Made by a program: the position numbers and the translations under genes
The notes under the pieces: model-generated
Told to the model about the DNA's origin: nothing
Databases searched by the model: none
What the model saw: only the letters and a program-made list of their open reading frames with translations
Assembly: GCF_963583255.1 (NCBI RefSeq)
Contig: NC_084805.1
Coordinates: 188,501-252,500, forward strand
Direction of reading: 5' to 3'
Length of the DNA: 64,000 bases
DNA from: Pyrus communis
Taxonomy: Eukaryota > Streptophyta > Magnoliopsida > Rosales > Rosaceae
Part shown: positions 1 to 13,310 of the stretch, piece by piece
Numbering within the stretch: position 1 is the first letter of the stretch
Layout: every line of letters begins with the position of its first letter

Positions 1-519
1 GCATGTATAGATCATAATTAACTGATAAAAATACATAGGATTGCTAGGTGATGGTGAAACCCTAGTGTTTTCTTAATTTGATTTATCCAAAACAGTTGTC
101 TTTTCCCTTCATCTTTAATATTGCAAATTAGTTTATTTTTATTAATTAAATTCGTTTTAATTTAAGTAGGTTATAAAACCAATCATCTCAACTTTCTGCT
201 TTACAATAAATCACTATATTGCAAGTAATATAGGAGTTTTTAACCCATTTACGTGTGTGGTAAAATCACTATCACTTCCCGTACTGTTTACGTTTTTCTA
301 CAATAAATAGCCCGTTTTGTCCTTCCCGGCCTCGCGTCTATCCGCCCGTTCTTCATTTGTGGAGCAGCAAACAATAAACAATTATAAAGTAATTGGATGC
401 ATGTGTGCCAGGATAAAAAAAATATTTAAAAAATGGGAATTAAAGCAGATCACATGATTTGTGGCACAGCAAACAATAAAAAATAATAATAAAATTAGAT
501 GTACGGAAAAACAATTATT
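1..519. other. AT-rich intergenic DNA
   Basis: No convincing coding potential on either strand. The stretch contains many short A and T runs and a small GC-richer patch near 300-350. I see no terminal repeats that delimit an element. Confidence 0.6.
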
Positions 520-803
520 TCTGTCAATTAATGAAATTCTATTTGTCAACAAAAAAAAATGAAAAGATTACTTAGTCTTTTATCACACAAAAAAAATGAT
601 GGGTAATAATGTAATTTTACAGGTCTAAATTTTACTTTTTTTTATTGAAATCTTACCTACAAGTGATGTTAAAATATCTTCAATATTAAAATAAAAAATA
701 AAAAAAACCTCAAATTCCCCCACATTCTTTCTCTCTCCTTCTCTCCTTCTCATTTTCTAAAAAAAATGTGTTTATACACACAAAGTGTGTAGGAAAATGC
801 TAG
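520..803 (+). mobile_element. Short non-autonomous Helitron
   Basis: The 3' end has the Helitron signature: a hairpin ACACACAAAGTGTGT at 776-790, a 9-base gap, then CTAG at 800-803 followed by T. The likely 5' end is TC at 520-521. The next bases (TCAATTAATGAAA, then TTGTCAAC) resemble the start of the Helitron at 21028. The pyrimidine-rich stretch before the hairpin (about 720-760) also matches that element. The 3' end is secure; the 5' end is less so, because the preceding base is T rather than the usual A. Confidence 0.6.
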
Positions 804-1012
804 TTAAAAATTGTGAGAAGTCAATTTAGACCATCTCTAACTGAAGGGTCCAGAGGACCAGAAGGCCGAAAATAGTTCGAAAACCGTCTCCAACCGAGGG
901 CTAGGCCAAAGGGTTCATGGGCTCCACTGGACAAAAAAGGGCCAAAGGGCCAACTGGTTGGCCCAAATGAGCCAGACAGTCAGCCTCGGCCCGGGCTAGA
1001 TTTTTCACCATT

Positions 1013-1074
1013 CTTGTCGGTTATATAACCGACAGCATTGTACTTATTCCTGTCGGTTATATCCGACAAGAATG
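1013..1074. repeat. Inverted repeat (TTCTTGTCGGTTATAT arms)
   Basis: TTCTTGTCGGTTATATAACC on the left is mirrored by TGTCGGTTATATCCGACAAG on the right, about 20 bases apart. Each arm also contains its own small palindrome (GGTTATATAACC on the left). It lies in the TIR element and is probably a structural part of it. Confidence 0.6.
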
Positions 1075-1414
1075 GTAGGCCAAAATTTCAAATACAATAG
1101 CTAGCTAATGCCAACTAGCCGTTATTTTTTTTTTATAATTATTTTTTTTTATAATTTATTTTTTCCTATAACTTCTATTTTACAAAATCTGTTTCATATT
1201 TTTTTTAAATTCTATTTTTTTCCTATAACTTCCTAAGCCATTATACAACATGAAATTAAATTAAGTAACGTGATACAACATTAAACAATATGAAACAACA
1301 TTAAATAACATTAACCAACATAAAAATTTATACAACATATAAAAAACATTTAACAACATGAAATTTAAACAACATTTTTAAAAACACTTAACAACATAAA
1401 ACTTAAACGCCTAC

Positions 1415-1698
1415 TGTGACATCCCGCATCGCCCAGGGAAATGATCCTTATATGTATATTCCCATCCCTTCCTAGCACGAGGCCTTTTGGGAGCTCACTG
1501 GCTTCGGGTTCCGTAGGAACTCCGAAGTTAAGCGAGAAGGGGGCTAGAGCAATCCCATGATGGGTGACCCACTGGGAAGTTGCTCGTGAGTTCCCAAAAA
1601 CAAAACCGTGAGGGAATGGTAAGCCCAAAGCGGACAATATCGTGCTACAGTGGTGGAGCGGGCCTGGGAAGTGATCCGCCCCGGGCCGGGATGTGATA
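1415..1698 (+). repeat. Cassandra copy 1, 5' LTR
   Basis: Starts TGTGACATCCCGCATC and ends GGGATGTGATA. The 3' LTR has TGTGACA at the end, so this copy carries a C-to-T change there. Confidence 0.9.
1505..1590 (+). other. 5S rRNA-derived domain in Cassandra LTR
   Basis: Contains GAACTCCGAAGTTAAGCGAG and then GATGGGTGACCCACTGGGAA, matching the conserved core of plant 5S rRNA that includes the internal RNA polymerase III promoter (A box, intermediate element, C box). In Cassandra this region is reported to be transcribed by Pol III. It is repeated in the 3' LTR at about 1859-1944. It is not a functional ribosomal gene. Confidence 0.85.
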
Positions 1699-1768
1699 AT
1701 TTGGTATGAGAGCCTAACCCTGGTCGTGGTGTGCCGACGAGGACGTCGGGCCCCTAAGGGGGGTGGAT

Positions 1769-2052
1769 TGTGACATCCCGCATCGCCCAGGGGAGTGATC
1801 CTTATATGTATATTCCCATCCCTACCTAGCACGAGGCCTTTTGGGAGCTCACTGGCTTCGGGTTCCGTAGGAACTCCGAAGTTAAGCGAGAAGGGGGCCA
1901 GAGCAATCCCATGATGGGTGACCCACTGGGAAGTTACTCGTGAGTTTCCAAAAACAAAACCGTGAGGGAATGGTAAGCCCAAAGCGGACAATATCGTGCT
2001 ACGGTGGTGGAGCGAGCCTGGGAAGTGATCCGCCCCGGGCCGGGATGTGACA
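1769..2052 (+). repeat. Cassandra copy 1, 3' LTR
   Basis: Same length (284 bp) as the 5' LTR with only scattered substitutions by eye (for example TTGCTCGTGAG versus TTACTCGTGAG), suggesting fairly recent insertion. Followed by TSD CCTAC. Confidence 0.9.
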
Positions 2053-2256
2053 CCTACTCCATGCTTCTTTTGGCCTAAAGATGTTGTGGTTTTTAAATTT
2101 AAGTTATTGTAGTTTTTAAATTTAAGTTGTTGTAGTTTTTAAATTTAAATAATAAATTATGTTTGGCCCTATGGCCCTTTGGCCCTAGGTTGGAAACGGT
2201 TTTTTGTGACAGAGCTAAAATGAGTCCTATGACCCTTTAGCCCTCGGTTGGAGATG

Positions 2257-3235
2257 GAGGCAAATATAACCCTTTACTGTTCATTAAAATATTAATATCT
2301 TGAAGGCCTCACATCTCTCTCTCCTTATTTTCATGGTTTTTCCACCTGCCCTTCTTTCTCTTTCAAGCCCTCATTTTCTTTGTTTTCGATCTTCTCATCT
2401 TTCTCATTTTTCTTAGCCAAATCATCATCCGTGCAAATTTCTTGCGTTTAAAACCCTTGGAAAAATAAATAGTTGCTGCATTTTGTGTTTAAAACCCCTG
2501 GGTCAGTACCCATTTTGTTGGTTTTTCGATTTTATTAGGGTGGGTTTGTTACCTCCAAGGTCCACCTCCGTTTGGTGGTGAATTTTTTTTAAGCTTTATA
2601 GTATTGCTGTTTTATTTATTTATTTATTTATTTATTTTTATTTTTTTGTAGTTTTCCATGTTCAAGTGGGATTTTTGTATGAATTTTTTTTAATCTGGAT
2701 GTTTTCTTTATATCGTTAGATCCGATGTGTTGGGTGTATGATTTGTTTGTGTTTTTTGTTTCAAAACACGTTGTTCTATGTTTTTTGGAATTTAGTTTTT
2801 GTAATTTTGGGTGTTTTGTTTATATCCTTAGATATGTCGTTTGGTTGTATGATTTGCTTCTTTTTTTTTGTTTCAGGACACTTTGCTCTTAGTTTTTTGG
2901 GGCTTCTGTGTGTTGCTTCAAAGCTTTTTTTGCTCAAGGTAAATAATTTCAGTTTTTTCCTTTTAGCATTTTTTGCAATAATTTTTTATTTATTTATTTT
3001 ATTATAAATATTGTGAAGTTGTTTTCTATAGTGTGGAAGTTGAATATGTGGGATTTTTTTTAAAAAAAAAAAAAAGATTTTGGTGTCTTTGTTATGTTGT
3101 TCTATGGTTTTGGATAGTGTTGGATTACTTCGTGTTTCCTGTTGTGTTGCAAAGGATTTTATCTTAGGTGGTAGCAAGTTTTTGTGAAAATTAAATATGA
3201 AAAACAATCAATAATTTCATAGAACTTGCATTAAT
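2257..3235. other. AT/T-rich non-coding stretch
   Basis: Holds a TTTA-type microsatellite near 2611-2640, long T runs and an A run at 3063-3075. The pyrimidine-rich start followed by T-rich DNA looks like 5'-UTR plus intron sequence, perhaps of the GTG-like locus whose exons lie downstream, but no coding exon was recognised here. Confidence 0.4.
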
Positions 3236-3504
3236 TGTAACATCCCACATCAATCAACGAAGAGGAGATGATGTGTCTTATATGTACATGCCCACCTTTA
3301 TATAGCACGAGGCATTTTGGGGACTCACTGGCTTTGGATTCCATCGGAACTTCGAAGTTAAGCAAGTTTGGGCTGGAGCAATCCCAGGATGGGTAACCCA
3401 CTGGGAAGTTGCTCGTGAGTTCTCAAAAACAAAACTGCGAAGGCATGGTCGGGGCCCAAAGCGAACAATATCGTGCTAAGGTAAAACCGGTTTGGGATGT
3501 GACA
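3236..3504 (+). repeat. Cassandra copy 2, first LTR
   Basis: 269 bp, starting TGTAACATCCCACATC and ending GGGATGTGACA. The 5S-like block is at about 3337-3420, including ATCCCAGGATGGGTAACCCA. Confidence 0.9.
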
Positions 3505-3579
3505 AAATGGTATCAGAGCCACTCTGTCGTTCGGTGAAAGTGTGCCGACGAGGACATCGGGCCTCTAAAGGGGTTGGAT

Positions 3580-3808
3580 TGTAACATCCCACATGGACCA
3601 ACGGAGAAGGGGTGATGTGCCTTATATGTACATGCCTACCTCTATATAACACGAGGCTTTTTGGGGACTTATTGGTTTCGGATTCCATTGGAACTCTGAA
3701 GTTAAGCGAGTTTGGGCTAGAGCAATCCCAGAAACAAACCGTGAAGGCGTGGTCGGGGCCCAAAGTAGACAATATCGTGCTACGACAGAGCTGGTCTAGG
3801 ATGTGACA
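3580..3808 (+). repeat. Cassandra copy 2, middle LTR with 5S deletion
   Basis: 229 bp. The sequence jumps from AGAGCAATCCCAG directly to AAACAAACCGTGAAGG. The segment present in the other LTRs (GGATGGGTGACCC through GAGTTCTC) is missing, which removes the downstream part of the internal Pol III promoter. Confidence 0.9.
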
Positions 3809-3883
3809 GAATGGTAACAGAGCTACTCTGTCATTTGGTGCGAGTGTGCTGACGAGAACGTCGGGCCCTTAAGGGGGGTGGAT

Positions 3884-4151
3884 TGTAACATCCCACATCG
3901 ACCAACGGAGATGGGGTGATGTGCCTTATATGTATATGCCCACCTCTATATAGCACGAGGCCTTTTGAGGACTCACTAGCTTCGGATTTCATTGGAGCTT
4001 CGAAGTTAAGCGAGTTTGGGCTGGAGCAATCCCAGGATGGGTGACCCACTGGGAAGTTACTTATGAGTTCTCAGAAACAAAACCGTGAGGGCATGGCGGG
4101 GTCTAAAACAGAAAATATCGTGCTACGGTAGAATCGATCTGGGATGTGACA
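3884..4151 (+). repeat. Cassandra copy 2, last LTR
   Basis: 268 bp, with the 5S-like block intact at about 3987-4065. Ends GGGATGTGACA, followed by TSD TTAAT. Confidence 0.9.
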
Positions 4152-4156
4152 TTAAT

Positions 4157-8060
<3,904 letters not shown>

Positions 8061-8084
8061 TTAATTCCAACATAGCCCTTTCAA

Positions 8085-8560
8085 GAGATCTCTTTACCGC
8101 TTATATTTTGCGGATTGTCCTTTCGACGAGATAGTACTCCAACCGTTAAAAGGAGATAAAACGATCAAAATGACGCGAATTAGCGTGGACGTTGCCCACT
8201 ATGTCTTATCTTGATTCCAATACCGCATAAGTATTATAAGCAATTGCGATATATTCTAGCTTTCAAAACGTTGCTCCATATATATTTCTCTAATCTAACT
8301 AAAGTGACGAGATCATATACCAGCTGCAAACATACTTGCAAGGATAGACATACATAACAGACATCAAGCTAACAACCCCGAAGGGTGTGTCGCATTGAAG
8401 GATGATTGGCCCCCCTATTGGACAACCAAGTATCTCGACACCTAGCCAATCATTTGTCATCGTCTAGATGCATGACAAATCACTCGGTTCACAGGATTTA
8501 CTTCCCTAAATGAGGAATGACATGACACAAATGCATCCCTACTTGATCGCTTACTCAACG
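8085..8560 (+). mobile_element. Degenerate Copia pol fragment (integrase-RT linker)
   Basis: Reading across frames gives GDKTIKM, then IPAANILARIDIHNRHQ, then a stretch near YWTTKYLD. This resembles the linker between integrase and reverse transcriptase in Copia elements (family motif TKSHIPAAN-x-PARI). The Copia at 20548-30040 has the equivalent region at about 27310-27480. Frameshifts and stops are frequent. No LTR was found for this piece. Confidence 0.55.
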
Positions 8561-8879
8561 ATCTCATGAAATTAGGAGGCTTGAAGTTTTTGGTCCATTA
8601 TGCATACATGGATGCAATATAGAATTGGAATTAGATTATCATTGATGATGTTTCACTTCTATGATAGCTACCAATATAAATGAAAGCATTTCAGGTTTTA
8701 ACAAATAGTTTAAATATATATTAGAGATGATTTTAGTAAAGGCACTGGGTGGGGAAATAGTATTTCAAATTTTTAACTTTTTTGTGGTGTGTGAAATTAT
8801 AATGTTTATTCTTCTGAAAAATTAAATAACTTTATATATATGTTAGAGGTTTTTAACGATGTATGATAGAGGACCTTGG

Positions 8880-9043
8880 GGATTTTTTATTTTTTGAACA
8901 AATGATATTATTTACACTAAGGGGAGAATGATAAGTTTAGCCTCACAATAATATGTTTAAATTTGAATTTGGCGAAAATCAAACTTAAGACCTCTTACTT
9001 ACAAATGAAAAGAAATACCACTAAATTGTAATAATAAGTGACT
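8880..9043 (-). mobile_element. tRNA-derived SINE
   Basis: On the minus strand it has an A-box-like TTTAGTGGTATT and a B-box-like AAGTTTGATTTTCGCC, the two parts of an internal Pol III promoter. It ends in a short A-rich tail (T-rich on the plus strand, 8880-8895). Flanks are near-identical: TAGAGGACCTTGG (8867-8879) and TAGAGAACTTTGG (9045-9057), a 13-bp TSD with two mismatches. It is the same family as the SINE at 30226-30400. Confidence 0.75.
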
Positions 9044-9250
9044 ATAGAGAACTTTGGTTTTTTTTCACTTAAAATATAAATAAAAATACAAATGGGAATG
9101 TAAAAATAAAATAATTAACATAATAACTGAAAAAATAGAAAAAAAGAAAGTGAGAAAGTGGGGATAAAAAAGGCAAAAACATAGAGAGAGAGTGGTGCAA
9201 GCCTAGGGAGAATCGATAAAATTTTGAGGTATGTTTTCTCAATCTTATTA

Positions 9251-10379
9251 GGGTAAATTACATTTTCATACCTCAGGTTTGTAGTCTATTTCAATTCCTT
9301 ACAACATCTTCAAAACATTTCATTTTCATACCTTAAGTACTATTTTATTTCAAAATAATACATCCGTTACATTTTTCATCCATTGATCCGTTAAGTGCTG
9401 ACGTGGCTGCCACATATATGCCACGTGGCCAAAAAAAATAATTTTTTATTTTTTTTTAAACCTAAATCTTCAAAAAAAAAAAAAAAAGTTAGAAAACTAG
9501 ATCCCATCACCCCAACCCCCCCCCCCCGGGGCCGAAACCCCCATACGTAAACCTTCAATCGAAAAAATAAAAAAAAAATAGAAAACCCAGATCCCGCACA
9601 CCTTCCTCCCTAGATCCCGTCAAACCCCCCCTCGCGGTGTCTGAGCCTCATCATCTTCCATCTATCGTTCGCACCCATCCTTCACCTCCTCCGCGCACCC
9701 ATCTTCCCATCTTCCCTCTTCCAACCTGAGCCCAACCTGCAACCCAAAAATAAGAAAAAGAAAAAAAAACCCAGCACACCCACCCTCTGCACCCATCCTC
9801 GCACGCACCCCTTCCCTCCTCTACACACCCCACTCCTTAAATCCACATTCATTGGGGAAGACATAATTTGGGTTGTATGGAAATGGAGAGTTTGTTTTTC
9901 TTTTCTTTTCTGGGTTTTTTGTTTTTTTGTTTTTTTTCTTTCTGGGTTGCAGGTAGTGGGTGCAGAGGAGGAGTTGGAGGGTGGGTGTTTGAGGAAGACA
10001 GGAGGGGGAGGAAGATGAAGGATGGTTTTTTTTTTTTTTTTCCCTTATCCTCTTCTTCTTCTGGGTTGCAGGTTGGGGTTAGGGGGGGGGGTAGGGAGGG
10101 ATGGGGGTTGCGGGTTTCGCTTTTGTGTTTGGTTTTTATTTTTTATTTTTTAAGAAGATTCAGGTTTTTAAAAAAAAAAAATTAAAATATTAAATTTTTT
10201 GCCACATGGCAGACAATTGGCAGCCATGTTAGCACTTAACGGATCAATAGATGGAAAATGGAATGGAGATATTATTTTGAAATGAAATAGTACTTAATGT
10301 ATGAAAATGAAATGTTTTGAAAATGTTGTAAGGAATTAGAATAGGCTCCAAATTTGAGGTATGAAAATGTAATTTATCT
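9251..10379. mobile_element. MULE-like foldback element with long TIRs
   Basis: Left end GGGTAAATTACATTTTCATA; right end, inverted, AGATAAATTACATTTTCATA. Similarity between the arms runs about 175 bp and includes TTAAGTGCTGACGTGGCTGCC against its mirrored counterpart. A 9-bp TSD with one mismatch, ATCTTATTA (9242-9250) and ATTTTATTA (10380-10388), supports a Mutator-like origin. The core (9500-10140) is C-rich on the left and G-rich on the right, so nearly the whole element can fold back. No transposase. Confidence 0.75.
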
Positions 10380-10388
10380 ATTTTATTA

Positions 10389-10847
10389 TTATTATTTTTT
10401 ATAGCAATAAAAAATTACAATTTTAATAAGATAATATCTAAAGATAAGATATGATAAATTTCTATAAGAATTCTATTACAACTGCATCTTATTTTTTAAG
10501 TTAATCTAATATTGTGTTTTACAAGATATACTCTCAAAACGATCTTACCAATTTACCATCATCACCCGAAAAGGAATCAGGAACTGCCTTACGAAACCTT
10601 TTGCAATTTCAATATTTAAGATTTTTCCTTTATAAATTAAAGTAAAAGTCTCCTGTGAGTTCCCTCGATTCGATTCGGCTCGTCTCCTACCTTGTGAGTA
10701 TAACTTTTCTTTTTAATTATTTTATTTAAATCTGTGAATCTCTGTGTGGAACTTTGTGAAAAAGGTTTTTGAATTTAAAGCTACCAAACACGAAATCACT
10801 CACAAAATTAAACAAATGAAACACTAAACAACTAAGCCAGATCTACC
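10389..10847 (+). promoter_or_regulatory. Upstream region of the PHD-finger pseudogene
   Basis: AT-rich DNA up to about 10640, then a 5'-UTR-like segment rich in CT (TCCCTCGATTCGATTCGGCT, 10660-10680) before the ATG at 10848. No individual promoter element can be assigned with confidence. Confidence 0.35.
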
Positions 10848-13099
10848 ATGGTCATTAACGAGAGACCTCCCAAGCGCCCCAGGACGAGGGTCACCGCCGA
10901 TCTCCCCGACTTTTTCGCCTTCCCTCCGCTCCAAAACGACGGTGTCGACCCCCTGCCCTTCCGCGACAGCGTTCGCCGCTTCCTCATTCGTCACGCGCAT
11001 GTCACGTGCCCATCATCCTCGCTGTTCCCTACCCTGGTGACGTCGCAGATCTCACTCCGCCGACTCCGGGTAGGGCATCTGGGGGACCGGACCGCCGTGC
11101 TTCCCTTGGACGTCGTGGAGGAGGACGTCACCCGCTCCAGACGATCCGTCTACTGCGACCAGTGCTGAGTGGTTGGTGAGTCCACTCACCCACCCTCTCA
11201 CTCTCTTTCTCATCTCTCTGTTATTAATTTATTAATAGTTATGTTTATGAGAATACTTATTTATTTTGTTTTTTGGAAACGTTTATGAGAATGCTTTGGA
11301 TAGTGTTTAACTTAACGTTTCGTTTGGCAAAACGACAAACAATGAAGGTTGGAGTGGGCATCCGGTGTGCAAGAAGCTATACCACTTCATAATATGAAGA
11401 GGGGCTGATGGCGGTGAGAGTGATCAGATGCAGAGCAACGGCGGTAGCAAGTGGTGCAACTCTATTATTGCCACCGCCACGACGGCTGAGACGGAAGATG
11501 TGGAAGAGTGGGCGTATCTTCAGCTTCATGACAACACTCACATCCTCCACGCCGTCATTCACTCCAATGGCTTCGCCCACCTTCTTACCCTCAACGACAG
11601 ACAAGGTGGCTCCGCCATTCTCTCTGGCCGTCATATTTTGGACTTTTGGGATAGGCTTTGTCTAGCCCTCTCCGTCAGGTCCTTAATTCTTTCCTTTTAC
11701 CTTTTTATATTATTTTGCAAATTATGTTTGAATTTGGAGATCAGGGGAAACTGAATTGCATTACTTATGTGGCATTTTGAAATACATTCGACAGGACAGT
11801 TAGTGTGATGGATGTGTCCAAGAAGTACGGGATGGAGTACCGGATGCTGCACGCTGTCACCAGCGGCCGTTCTTGGTTTGGCATTTGGGGTTATGAATTT
11901 GGTGCTGGGAGCTATGCTCTCACTCAACATTCCTACCAACAGGCAGTGGATACTCTGTCTAGCTTGCCTCTAGACCCTTTTATATTCCAACCAAGGAAAC
12001 CCCGGACTCGCCTCCACTCTGTTATTGCCTTTTACCAATCGTTATCGGATATCCAACTCCTAACAATCAAGGACCTTTTTACCTATATGTTGAGTCTCAT
12101 CCATAGAGCCCGCCAGCATACATCATCTAAGAAGAAACCTGATCAGCAGCGCCCTTCCAAGGCCTTATGTGCCTGGACGGCCAATGATGTCGAACATGTG
12201 ATGCAAGCTAGTATCAAGCTGCTCCTTGCAGCAGTTGGTGCTGGTGGGTTTAGTTGGGTGTCAAAACGAGCTCTCAGGGGTGCGTTGTACAAGAACTCCT
12301 CTTTGGAGCTTCTTGATTACTGCCTGAAACACCTGGGAGGGAAGTTGGCACCCACTGGTATGGTAGTTAAGGCCCGATGCAGTCCCACTTCAGTTGACCT
12401 AGAATACAGGTAATAAGAGACCGCCGTTGTTTGGTTCAGTTGCTTTTGTCAACTTACGCATTCGTTGAGTCCTGACCTGACATTAATTATTGTAACAGGC
12501 TTGAGTCATCAAGTGTTCAAAATGTTGATGGATCTGAGTCGGATTTGAATTTTCCATCAGAAGAGCAAATCCTTTGTGACCTCAAATTTTTATATGATTC
12601 CATTCTCCACCCGGACACCATGCTAAGCTATACCCCTCAAGTGATGGAGGAACGCATTATTGAAGCTGCAACTAAGCTTCTTGATTGCAAGCAATTCGTA
12701 AAGGACTATAGGCCTTATAAAATGGCAGAGGAAGGCTCCCTTGGGATTCATCTCTGGTGTCATGTGGAGCTTTCAGATGAAGCCAAAGATGATTTTGTCC
12801 TGCCTCCGGAACTTCTTGTATTGCCCTGAATGCGACAGTTGCCGACCTTAAAAAGGAAGCGACTACAGCCTTTCAGGAAGTATATGCCATGTTTAAGAGG
12901 TTTGAAGTAGAGGAATTGCTTGGATATGGCTCTATAAAGGATTCATTTACAGTAAAACTTCTGCTTGGATCATGTGGCTCAATTCGATTGAAAGGTAGAT
13001 GCCTTGCAAAACTTGGGCTGAACCGTTTCCGGAAGGAGAGAGGACTTGAAAGCTGGACCGTTGATTGCACTTGTGGGGCCAAGGATGACGACGGGGAGA

Positions 13100-13310
13100 T
13101 GATGCGGGAGGAAGACTTGGATGAATGAAAATTTATATTTGCCTTGTGCATTTGAAGAGAGTGATTTCTCCTTCTAAAATCAAGCATTTGGCTTGGTTGT
13201 GTGAGCGCATCCACGATTAGCGACGTGAGCGAGCTCCATTTTCCCTAGTTGAGTGATTCCCAAGTCATATATCCCTGTCTCCTCGAGACCTTTGGTTCTT
13301 TCCTGCGTCA
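13100..13310 (+). repeat. Composite element, 5' LTR (short form)
   Basis: 211 bp, TG...CA. Relative to the internal LTR it lacks about 180 bp after the first 20 bases. The 3' LTR has the same deletion. Confidence 0.88.

Larger units (their letters stand above)
1415..2052 (+). mobile_element. Cassandra TRIM retrotransposon, complete
   Basis: Two 284-bp LTRs (1415-1698, 1769-2052) flank a 70-bp internal region. A perfect 5-bp TSD CCTAC lies at 1410-1414 and 2053-2057. The primer-binding site TTGGTATGAGAGCC (1701-1714) resembles the tRNA-Met site TGGTATCAGAGCC. The polypurine tract AAGGGGGGTGGAT ends at 1768. Each LTR contains a 5S-rRNA-like block, the hallmark of Cassandra (family knowledge). 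It encodes no protein and would need enzymes in trans. Confidence 0.93.
832..2256. mobile_element. TIR DNA transposon (non-autonomous) carrying a nested Cassandra
   Basis: The ends are inverted copies about 95 bp long. The left end has CCATCTCTAACTGAAGGGTC and then CCGTCTCCAACCGAGGGC. The right end, read on the minus strand, has CCATCTCCAACCGAGGGC and then CCGTTTCCAACCTAGGGC. No transposase is present. The interior is AT-rich and holds a Cassandra copy (1415-2052) and a hairpin at 1013-1074. No clear TSD was found, so the superfamily is undecided and the boundaries may be off by a few bases. Confidence 0.6.
3236..4151 (+). mobile_element. Cassandra TRIM with three LTRs (LTR-int-LTR-int-LTR)
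   Basis: A single TSD TTAAT (3231-3235 and 4152-4156) brackets three LTRs: 3236-3504, 3580-3808 and 3884-4151, separated by two 75-bp internal regions. Both internal regions have a tRNA-Met-like primer site (ATGGTATCAGAGCC after 3504; ATGGTAACAGAGCT after 3808) and a purine tract before the next LTR. The middle LTR has lost about 40 bp, the second half of the 5S block. One TSD around three LTRs indicates either one insertion of a tandem form, or LTR-LTR unequal recombination after insertion. Confidence 0.92.

Noticed and set aside
1505..1590. Genuine 5S rRNA gene
   Set aside because: It lies in LTRs flanked by TSDs and diverges from ribosomal 5S outside the core, so it is the Cassandra domain.
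1365..1991. 208-codon minus-strand ORF
   Set aside because: It runs backwards through the two Cassandra LTRs and repeats its own sequence because the LTRs are repeated; no coding meaning.
3476..4049. Minus-strand ORFs with similar peptides at 3476-3772 and 3831-4049
   Set aside because: Antisense readings of Cassandra LTRs, similar only because the LTRs are repeats.
9651..10185. ORFs rich in Gly/Phe on both strands
   Set aside because: Products of the G-rich/C-rich arms of the foldback element.
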